Shown: positions 42,008 to 48,816 of the stretch, one piece after another
How the letters are laid out: every line of letters starts with the position of its first letter
Numbering within the stretch: position 1 is the first letter of the stretch
NCBI RefSeq assembly: GCF_001277255.1
Contig: NZ_CP012264.1
Span: forward strand, 1,364,001 to 1,428,000
Length of the DNA stretch: 64,000 nucleotides
Origin: Cronobacter condimenti 1330
GTDB lineage: Bacteria > Pseudomonadota > Gammaproteobacteria > Enterobacterales > Enterobacteriaceae
Reading direction: 5' to 3'
The notes under the pieces: generated by a model
The model's database searches: none
Told to the model about the DNA's origin: nothing
What the model saw: the letters and a program-made list of their open reading frames with translations, nothing else
Made by a program: the position numbers and the translations under genes

Positions 42008-43876
42008 TTAAGCCGCCGCAGCGGTCAGTTTCAGAAAGGCTTCACGCGGCGCCACGTCGCCCTGTTTCAGCGGGCTGATGTCGCCGTAATGTTCGGTATT
42101 GGTGACGATAACGATGACGCTTGGGTCAATGTTGAGCGCCTTCAGCGCATCGAGATCAAAGCTAATCAGCGGCTGTCCGGCTTCGACGAACGCTCCGCTC
42201 TCCACGTGTCGGGTAAAGTGCTGGCCGCCGAGCTTCACGGTGTCGATGCCGATATGAATCAGCACCTCGGCGCCGTTGTCGCTGATAAGCGTCAGGGCGT
42301 GGTTACTGTCGAAAACCGAGTCAATGCGCCCGTTGACGGGCGAGAGCAACTCACCGCTCTGCGGCACGATAGCGATGCCTTTGCCAAAAATCTCATCGGC
42401 AAAGACCGGGTCGCTGAGCGAGGCAAGCGGCGTCAGGCGGCCGCTTACCGGCGCAAAGAGTTGCTCTTCGCGGGCAAGCGCCACGGGGCTTACACCCGCG
42501 ACGACCTCCGGCGGCGCAGCGGGCTGCGCCGGGGTTTGCGCAGGCTCCTCAAAGCCGAGGATCACGGTCATCAGCGCCGCGGTACAAAAGGCAATCGCAA
42601 GGCTCGCCATGGCCCAGAGGAATGTCGGGCCTACCAGCGCCGGGATGCCCGGAATACCGCTTAAGGCGAAAGCGTAGGTTTTCACACCAAGCGCCATCGC
42701 GAACGCGCCGCCACAGGCGCCGCCAATCAGCGCCGCGGCGAAAGGGCGCTTAAAGCGGATGTTCACGCCGTACATCGCAGGCTCCGTAATGCCCATCGCG
42801 GCGCTGAAGCTGGTAGAGAGCGCCAGCGTTTTGAGTTTTTTATTGCGGGCGCGCAGGAACACGCCGAAGGCCGCGCCTGCCTGGCCCATGTTGGCGACGT
42901 AAAAGAGGATCTTGAACGGGTCGTAGCCGAGCTTGCTGATGTTGTTAATGACAATCGGCACCAGGACGTAGTGCATCCCGGTAATTATCATGAGCGAGAG
43001 CGTACCGCCCACGATAACGCCCGCAAGCCAGCCCATGTTAGCCACCAGCCAGAGAATGCCGCCGGAGAGCGTATTGCCAAAGAAAATCCCGGCGGGCCCG
43101 ATGGCGATAAGCGTGACGGGCGCAACGATAACGAGGCTAAGCAGCGGCACAAACATGGTCTTCAGCGCGGCGGGCATAAAACGGTCGATAAACCGCTCAA
43201 CGTAACTTAACAGCAGCACCGCCAGCAGAATGGGAATGACGGAAGAAGCATACGAGACGCTTGCCACCGGCACGCCGAGAAACGCCACCGGCCCGCCGGA
43301 TTTCAGCAGCGCCGTGAGCGTCGGGTGAAAGAGCGTGGCGGCAAGCGCCACCGCCACATACGGGTTAGCGCCGAATTTATTACCGGCACTAAAGGCGAGC
43401 ACCAGCGGCATAAAGAAAAAGACGCCGTCGCTTATCGACATCAAAATCTGGTAAGTCTGGTTGTCAGCCTGCACCCAGCCGAGCGCGAGGCACAGCGACA
43501 GCACCCCCTTTAAAATACCCGCCCCGGCGATGGCCGGAATAATGGGCGAGAAGATCCCGGCGAGCCCCTCCAGCACCACGGAAATCGGGTTGCGCCGTTT
43601 AGGCGGTGAGGTCGCTTTTTTCGCATCAAGGTTGGGCAACTGCGCAAGGATGGCCTGGCAGAGCGGGGCGACCTCGTTGCCGATGATCACCTGAAACTGA
43701 TCGCCGGAGAGATTCACGCCCATCACGCCGTCGAGGTTCTCCAGGGCCGTGCGGTTGACTTTATTAAGATCCACCAGCGCGAAACGCAGGCGGGTTATAC
43801 AGTGATAAAGCGAAAGAATATTCGCCTCGCCGCCGAGATGCTCAATGATCTGGCGGCCGGTTTGCGGGTAATGCAT
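42008..43876 (-). CDS. bglF: Beta-glucoside PTS enzyme IIBCA
   Basis: This fused permease imports and phosphorylates beta-glucosides, and in the BglG/BglF system also controls the antiterminator by phosphorylation. The 622-residue protein has EIIB first (phosphorylated C26 in YHCITRLRF), then EIIC with about ten helices and the GITEPAMYGVN motif, then EIIA with H541 in VLIHIGIDTVKLGG. The order B-C-A is that of BglF. It lies between bglG and two phospho-beta-glucosidase genes. A hairpin and a RAT element occupy the 108-nt gap after bglG. Confidence 0.94.
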   Translation of the reverse strand: MHYPQTGRQIIEHLGGEANILSLYHCITRLRFALVDLNKVNRTALENLDGVMGVNLSGDQFQVIIGNEVAPLCQAILAQLPNLDAKKATSPPKRRNPISVVLEGLAGIFSPIIPAIAGAGILKGVLSLCLALGWVQADNQTYQILMSISDGVFFFMPLVLAFSAGNKFGANPYVAVALAATLFHPTLTALLKSGGPVAFLGVPVASVSYASSVIPILLAVLLLSYVERFIDRFMPAALKTMFVPLLSLVIVAPVTLIAIGPAGIFFGNTLSGGILWLVANMGWLAGVIVGGTLSLMIITGMHYVLVPIVINNISKLGYDPFKILFYVANMGQAGAAFGVFLRARNKKLKTLALSTSFSAAMGITEPAMYGVNIRFKRPFAAALIGGACGGAFAMALGVKTYAFALSGIPGIPALVGPTFLWAMASLAIAFCTAALMTVILGFEEPAQTPAQPAAPPEVVAGVSPVALAREEQLFAPVSGRLTPLASLSDPVFADEIFGKGIAIVPQSGELLSPVNGRIDSVFDSNHALTLISDNGAEVLIHIGIDTVKLGGQHFTRHVESGAFVEAGQPLISFDLDALKALNIDPSVIVIVTNTEHYGDISPLKQGDVAPREAFLKLTAAAA

Positions 43877-43892
43877 GGCTATTCCTCTCCAG

Positions 43893-43914
43893 AATGAAAC
43901 CTCGCGGTTTCATT
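43893..43914 (-). promoter_or_regulatory. Hairpin directly upstream of the bglF ribosome-binding site
   Basis: AATGAAACC-GCGA-GGTTTCATT is a perfect 9-bp stem, and the bglF Shine-Dalgarno (GGAGAGG) begins 3 nt downstream on the minus strand. There is no U-run, so it is not a standard terminator. It may be the counterpart of the terminator linked to the second RAT, or may affect bglF translation. Confidence 0.55.
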
Positions 43915-43951
43915 AAACAGTCGCCGTCATACAGACCGGTCACGTTGCTGC

Positions 43952-43984
43952 CTCTGGGGTTTGCCTGATTAAACAGTAACAAGC
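43952..43984 (-). promoter_or_regulatory. Second ribonucleic antiterminator (RAT) between bglG and bglF
   Basis: On the minus strand GCTTGTTACTGTTTAATCAGGCAAACCCC matches the BglG-family RAT pattern (TTGTTACTG...CAGGCAAAACC). It starts immediately after the bglG stop, as in the E. coli bgl operon, where a RAT flanks each side of bglG. Confidence 0.78.
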
Positions 43985-44830
43985 CTAAAGGGAATGCGCT
44001 AAACGATGAATAACGTTATCGATATGCACCGTTAAATAGAGTTTTTCAGAATGCGTCATTGCGTGGCGATAATTCTTTTCCACGAAGTCACTAAGGGCTT
44101 CCACGCACGCGACCGTATTTTTATACCGTTTCTGTACCATCGCGAATAATTCACTGTCATCGTTTTCAAGCCGCTGGCCCTCTATTACCCGCTGGGCGAA
44201 AAACTTCACGTGGGTAATAAAACGCTGGTAATTGAGCGACTGTTCATCGGGGCCAACGGCGAACCAGTACTTCACAATATTCTGGATCTGATAAATCAGC
44301 CGGGTGATATCGTTGATTTTGCCTTTGGGATCGTTAAGTCCGGCGTTGACGATATGTAGCGCGATGCTGCACGCCTCGCTGTCTGGCATCAGCACGCCGG
44401 TGCGTGCGGCAATCAGCGCGAGTGCCTGTCGCCCAATGGCATATTCGCCCTGATAAAAATGACGCACTTCCCATTGCAACGGATTGGCGATCTCAAGGCC
44501 TTTCTGGCTACGCTCAATGGCGTAAAAAAGGTGATCGGCAAGCGTCACATAGATGCCTTCACTTAATTTCATGCCCGGCGTCTGGCGCGCCAGCGCCACA
44601 ATATCGTCGGTGAGTTGCACTATTTCCACCGGGACTTCATCAAGCAATACTTTAAAACGCGCAGAGATCGTATCGTCATGCAGACGAAATGTTTTCTCGA
44701 CCTTGTCTGTTTCCACCGTTTCGCCGACGCTTGCGTTAAAACCGAGCCCTCTGCCGGTAATAATGACTTCCTGGCCGCGTTCGTCGACGGCGCTGACGAC
44801 ATTATTATTAAGGATTTGCTTAATGATCAT
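43985..44830 (-). CDS. bglG: BglG-family transcriptional antiterminator
   Basis: BglG binds RAT RNA and stops formation of the overlapping terminator when its inducing sugar is being transported. The start at 44830 gives MIIKQILNNNVVSAVDERGQ, 281 residues; the open frame upstream runs through the RAT leader and is not coding. The co-antiterminator RNA-binding domain covers residues 1-55 and is followed by two PRD domains, whose phosphorylatable histidines occur in LADHLFYAIERS, IALHIVNAG, YRHAMTHSEKLYLTVHIDNV. It is preceded by AGGAG. Confidence 0.94.
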   Translation of the reverse strand: MIIKQILNNNVVSAVDERGQEVIITGRGLGFNASVGETVETDKVEKTFRLHDDTISARFKVLLDEVPVEIVQLTDDIVALARQTPGMKLSEGIYVTLADHLFYAIERSQKGLEIANPLQWEVRHFYQGEYAIGRQALALIAARTGVLMPDSEACSIALHIVNAGLNDPKGKINDITRLIYQIQNIVKYWFAVGPDEQSLNYQRFITHVKFFAQRVIEGQRLENDDSELFAMVQKRYKNTVACVEALSDFVEKNYRHAMTHSEKLYLTVHIDNVIHRLAHSL

Positions 44831-44853
44831 CGCCGACTCCTGAAAGCAAAAAC

Positions 44854-44930
44854 GGGCAAAACATAAATACAGGCACCGGGAATTTCCCGGGGCTGCATTC
44901 AGGTTTTGCCCGCCGAACGGTAACAAGCGC
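44854..44930 (-). promoter_or_regulatory. RAT element and terminator in the bglG leader
   Basis: On the minus strand the RAT is GCTTGTTACCGTTCGGCGGGCAAAACCTGA (44899-44928 region), very like the E. coli bgl RAT. It overlaps a terminator made of GGGCAAAAC (44903-44911 reversed) pairing with GTTTTGCCC (44854-44862 reversed), with an inner GC hairpin CCCCGGGAAATTCCCGG and a closing CGTTTTTG. The two structures are mutually exclusive. Confidence 0.88.
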
Positions 44931-44945
44931 AATGCAATATCAAAA

Positions 44946-44974
44946 AACCTAACACCCACCTGTTATTCGGTCAA
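44946..44974 (-). promoter_or_regulatory. Probable bglG promoter
   Basis: On the minus strand TTGACC (44969-44974) and TAGGTT (44946-44951) are 17 bp apart, just upstream of the RAT. A TGTGA half-site at 45016 would suit CRP, but the other half is poor. Confidence 0.5.
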
Positions 44975-45087
44975 TGAATGGTCCGTTATTTATCATAAGC
45001 CTGACGACAATTTGTGATCCGCCTTGCGAATTCCTCTGCGCGGCCCTGGCAAAAAAAGGTTCAGCCCGCCGCCGAAAAGTGCCACAA

Positions 45088-45107
45088 TAGTGGCTGTTTA
45101 TACAGTG
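45088..45107 (+). promoter_or_regulatory. LexA box of dinG
   Basis: TAGTGGCTGTTTATACAGTG differs from the E. coli dinG SOS box (as I recall it) at only a few bases: the right half is CAGTG and the left half is the weaker TAGTG. It lies 15 nt before the ATG. Confidence 0.82.
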
Positions 45108-45121
45108 TTTCAGGGCTTCCG

Positions 45122-47299
45122 ATGGCATTAACCGCCGCGCAGAAATCGCAGATCGCCGCCTGGTATAAGGCGCTTCAGCAGCAAATACCGGACTTCATTC
45201 CCCGCGCGCCGCAGCGGCAGATGATTGCCGAAGTGGCGAAAACCCTCGGCGGCGATGACGGGCGGCATCTGGCTATCGAGGCGCCGACCGGCGTTGGCAA
45301 AACCCTGTCGTATCTGATCCCCGGTATCGCCATCGCCCGTGAAGAGCAGAAAACGCTGGTGGTAAGCACCGCCAACGTCGCGTTGCAGGACCAGATTTTC
45401 AGCAAAGATCTGCCGCTTTTACGCAAAATTATTCCTGAACTGCGTTTCACCGCCGCCTTTGGCCGCGGGCGCTATGTGTGCCCGCGCAACCTGGCCGCGC
45501 TGTCCACCGACAGCGCCTCGCAGGGCGATCTGCTGGCGTTTCTTGATGATGAACTGACGCCCAACAGTAAAGAAGAGCAGCAGCGCTGCGCAAAGCTCAA
45601 AGCCGATCTGGACAGCTATAAATGGGACGGCCTGCGCGATCATACCGACCAGGCGATTGACGATAAGCTCTGGGCGCGGCTGAGCACCGATAAAGCGAGC
45701 TGCCTTAACCGTAACTGCCATTACTATCGTGAATGCCCGTTCTTTGTCGCGCGCCGCGAAATTCAGGAGGCGGAAGTGGTGGTCGCCAACCATGCGCTGG
45801 TCATGGCGGCGCTGGAGAGCGAATCGGTGCTGCCGGAGCCCAAACACCTGCTGCTGGTGCTCGATGAAGGCCATCACCTGCCGGACGTCGCGCGCGATGC
45901 GCTGGAGATGAGCGCCGACATCACCGCTCCGTGGACGCGCCTGCAACTCGATCTCTTCAGTAAGCTCGTGGCTACCTGCCTTGAACAGTTCCGCCCGAAA
46001 ACCGTCCCCCCCCTCGCCACCCCTGAACGGCTCAATAATCACTGTGAAGAGGTCTATGAGCTTATCGCCTCCATGAATCGCATTCTGGGGCTGCTTCTGC
46101 CGCCGGGCGATGAGAGCGAGTTCCGCTTTCCGATGGGCGAGCTGCCGCAGGAGGTCATGGAGATCTGCGAGCGACTGGCGAAACTTACCGAGAACCTGCG
46201 CGGGCTGGCGGAGCTGTTTTTAAACGATCTGAGCGAAAAAACCGGCAGCCACGATATTGTCCGTCTGCACCGCGTGCTGTTGCAGATGAACCGCGCGCTT
46301 GGCCATTTTGAGGCGCAGAGCAAGCTCTGGCGGCTGGCCTCACTGGCGCACGCCTCTGGCGCGCCGGTGTCCAAATGGGTAACGCGCGAAACCCGCGAAG
46401 GGCAGCCGCACCTGTGGTTTCACTGTGTCGGCATTCGCGTAAGCGACCAGCTCGAAAAACTCATCTGGCGGCAGGTGCCGCACGTGGTGGTTACCTCCGC
46501 CACGCTGCGTTCGCTGAACAGCTTTGCGCGGCTTCAGGAGATGAGTGGCCTGCGGGACAAAGCGGGTGACCGTTTCGTGTCGCTCGACTCGCCGTTTAAC
46601 CATGTTGAACAGGGCAAAATCGTGATCCCCCGCCTGCAGCATGAACCGTTGATGGAGCATGAAGAGGCGCATCTTGCTGAAATGGCCGCCTATTTCCGCG
46701 CAGAATATAAAAAAGGCGAGCATAAAGGGATGCTGGTGCTGTTTGCGAGCAACCGCGCCATGCAGACCTTTTTATCTTTTGTGCCCGATCTGCGCTTAGG
46801 CCTGCTGGTGCAGGGCGATCAGCCGCGTTACCGGCTGGTGGAGCTGCACCGTAAAAAAGTGGAGCAGGGCGAGGCGAGCGTGCTGGTGGGGTTGCAATCC
46901 TTCGCTGAGGGGCTGGATCTCAAAGGCGAGCTGTTAAGCCAGGTGCATATTCATAAAATCGCCTTTCCCCCGGTCGACAGCCCTGTCGTGGTGACGGAAG
47001 GAGAGTGGCTGAAAAGCCTCAATCGATACCCGTTTGAAGTGCAGAGCCTGCCCGCTGCGTCATTTAACCTGATTCAACAGGTAGGGCGCCTTATCCGCAG
47101 CCATAGCTGCTGGGGTGAAGTGGTGATTTACGACCGGCGACTGCTGACCAAATCCTACGGCAAGCGGCTGCTGAATGCGCTGCCAGTGTTTGCCATTGAG
47201 CAGCCCGACGCACCCGAAGTGAAAAGCCTGCCGCGCGCGGCGAAGAAAGCCGCCTCCCCCCGGAAATCCCCGGCGCGCCGCCGCGCTACTGGTAAGTAA
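45122..47299 (+). CDS. dinG: ATP-dependent DNA helicase DinG
   Basis: DinG is an SOS-induced 5'-3' superfamily 2 helicase with a [4Fe-4S] cluster (XPD-like) that unwinds D-loops, R-loops and G-quadruplexes and helps replication pass transcription. The ATG at 45122 (MALTAAQKSQIAAWYKALQQ) gives 725 residues against 716 in E. coli. Walker A APTGVGKT is at 54-61. Cluster cysteines appear in RYVCPRN and CLNRNCHYYRECPFF. The DEAH-type box reads DEGH, and QQVGRLIR is motif VI. The C-terminal tail is lysine- and arginine-rich. The stop overlaps the last fimbrial gene by 14 nt. Confidence 0.96.
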   Translation: MALTAAQKSQIAAWYKALQQQIPDFIPRAPQRQMIAEVAKTLGGDDGRHLAIEAPTGVGKTLSYLIPGIAIAREEQKTLVVSTANVALQDQIFSKDLPLLRKIIPELRFTAAFGRGRYVCPRNLAALSTDSASQGDLLAFLDDELTPNSKEEQQRCAKLKADLDSYKWDGLRDHTDQAIDDKLWARLSTDKASCLNRNCHYYRECPFFVARREIQEAEVVVANHALVMAALESESVLPEPKHLLLVLDEGHHLPDVARDALEMSADITAPWTRLQLDLFSKLVATCLEQFRPKTVPPLATPERLNNHCEEVYELIASMNRILGLLLPPGDESEFRFPMGELPQEVMEICERLAKLTENLRGLAELFLNDLSEKTGSHDIVRLHRVLLQMNRALGHFEAQSKLWRLASLAHASGAPVSKWVTRETREGQPHLWFHCVGIRVSDQLEKLIWRQVPHVVVTSATLRSLNSFARLQEMSGLRDKAGDRFVSLDSPFNHVEQGKIVIPRLQHEPLMEHEEAHLAEMAAYFRAEYKKGEHKGMLVLFASNRAMQTFLSFVPDLRLGLLVQGDQPRYRLVELHRKKVEQGEASVLVGLQSFAEGLDLKGELLSQVHIHKIAFPPVDSPVVVTEGEWLKSLNRYPFEVQSLPAASFNLIQQVGRLIRSHSCWGEVVIYDRRLLTKSYGKRLLNALPVFAIEQPDAPEVKSLPRAAKKAASPRKSPARRRATGK

Positions 47300-47795
47300 A
47301 CGTCACCTGAATGGCACTTTGAAATGTGCCGGCCACGAGTTTCTCACCCGTTGCCACATAACGTGCGGCGAGCGGAAACGGCGCGCTGTGATCATCGGGA
47401 TTAACGGGCTTGATAAGAGTCGCGCCGGGCCTGAGCGTGGTGCCGTGATCGCCGGTACTGAGCTCCAGCGCCAGACCTGCGCCGGTGCCGGTATTGGCGT
47501 AATAACGCGTGTCGGTCGGCGCGCTCGCGCCGGTGAATGTAGCGGTGACCGCGGTCGTCGTGGCCGGGCAGTTGATAACAGAGAGGCTGAAATTGATCCA
47601 GTCGCCCGTCTTACCCGCCTGCTGGAAGCTGCCTGCGGGGGCGTCGCCAAGCGCGATTTGGAGATTTTTCGACGCACTGTCTACTTCGCATCCCGCCCCG
47701 CGGATCGTGCCGGTGACCTGTAGCGTTACCTGGTCTGCCCACACGCCAGCGGAGCCCATCGCGCAGAGCATACAAAGCAAAATGAAGGGTTTCAT
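47286..47795 (-). CDS. Minor fimbrial subunit
   Basis: The start at 47795 (MKPFILLCMLCAMGSAGVWA-DQ) gives a 169-residue exported protein with a signal peptide of about 20 residues. The mature part has pilin features: C36 and a second cysteine in INCPATT, beta-rich sequence, and the C-terminal donor-strand-acceptor end VTFTYQ with tyrosine as the next-to-last residue. It is the last gene of the operon, 10 nt after the adhesin-like gene, and its 3' end overlaps dinG. Its role (minor subunit, terminator or adaptor) is inferred. Confidence 0.82.
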   Translation of the reverse strand: MKPFILLCMLCAMGSAGVWADQVTLQVTGTIRGAGCEVDSASKNLQIALGDAPAGSFQQAGKTGDWINFSLSVINCPATTTAVTATFTGASAPTDTRYYANTGTGAGLALELSTGDHGTTLRPGATLIKPVNPDDHSAPFPLAARYVATGEKLVAGTFQSAIQVTFTYQ

Positions 47796-47805
47796 GGCCG
47801 CCACC

Positions 47806-48795
47806 TCAGTTATAGGAAATGCTGATGGTTGCCGCCGCGTTGGCCTTGCCAGGGACAACGATTTCTTCGGTCTGCATGTATTGCACGCTGACGGAAAAGG
47901 TATCTGACGCCCCCGGCGCAATGCTGCCCATCATGGTGTAATCATCGGTCGGCGCGATATTGTCATTGATCCTCATTTGCACACCCACCCCCAGCGCGGC
48001 GCCGTCTTCGTCCAGTAACCTGATAACGCCGGCGTTATTACGCAGGTTGCCATTGGCGCCCTGCACCAGCACATTGACGTAGGCGTAATCGTCACATACC
48101 AGCGTGAAGTCTTGATGCTGTGGCGGTGTGGTCGAATACTGGCCGGAAAAGAGAGACGTAGAGATATCGCCCATGTTAAACGTCAGCGTCGTCGTGTTGA
48201 GAGAACAGGTGATGGAGCGGCTATTAAAACTGCCGCGATAGTAAAGATACTGCCCACCCAGCGGCTCTGTGCCTTCAGCGGCGCTTTTAACCAGCACGCT
48301 GTAGCGCGTACTGTTGTTATCCAGCGTGCCGCTGCCCATGGTGGGTGCGATTTTAACCAGCGCCTGCGTCACTATCGCCTGGGCGATATTGGCATTCCCC
48401 ACCGCTTTTATTGTCGCAAGCGGCATGCCGGATGAATCGCAATCGCTGCCCGTGCCTGTCACCCGCTGCCCCTGTTTATTGATAAGCGTCAGGCCAACGC
48501 CGGGAATGTTGGTTTGATAAACGCCCGGCATGCCAGGCACTTCGGTTTTTCCGCCGGTGTAACAGGCGATAACCATCGCGTTGTCGTATTCCCCGTAGCA
48601 GTTGATATCGATCGCAACGGGGTGTTCGGAGCCTGGGATCACCGCACCGGTTTCCAGATTGTCGCTTACGGCGACGCCGCTTGAGTAACTGGTGTGAGGT
48701 AAATCCGGCGTGCTGCAGTTGGCCTGCGCCGCGGGAATAATGCTCCACCCGCCCACGAGGGCGGCGAGAAGGCAGAATAAACGTAGCATTTTCAT
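47806..48795 (-). CDS. Fimbrial tip adhesin-like protein (two-domain)
   Basis: The 329-residue exported protein has a signal peptide ending near AAQA-N. About 170 residues rich in glycine and containing paired cysteines (NCSTP, INCYGEY, IACYTGG, SDCDSSG) come first. A pilin-like C-terminal domain follows (from SITCSLNTTTLTFNMGDIS to ATISISYN). A unique N-terminal domain plus a pilin domain is the layout of tip adhesins such as FimH, and the gene sits after the usher as adhesin genes do. AGGAG lies 5 nt before the ATG. I do not recognise the N-terminal domain, so its receptor is unknown. Confidence 0.78.
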   Translation of the reverse strand: MKMLRLFCLLAALVGGWSIIPAAQANCSTPDLPHTSYSSGVAVSDNLETGAVIPGSEHPVAIDINCYGEYDNAMVIACYTGGKTEVPGMPGVYQTNIPGVGLTLINKQGQRVTGTGSDCDSSGMPLATIKAVGNANIAQAIVTQALVKIAPTMGSGTLDNNSTRYSVLVKSAAEGTEPLGGQYLYYRGSFNSRSITCSLNTTTLTFNMGDISTSLFSGQYSTTPPQHQDFTLVCDDYAYVNVLVQGANGNLRNNAGVIRLLDEDGAALGVGVQMRINDNIAPTDDYTMMGSIAPGASDTFSVSVQYMQTEEIVVPGKANAAATISISYN

Positions 48796-48816
48796 AGGGT
48801 CTCCTGAGTCTCGCCG

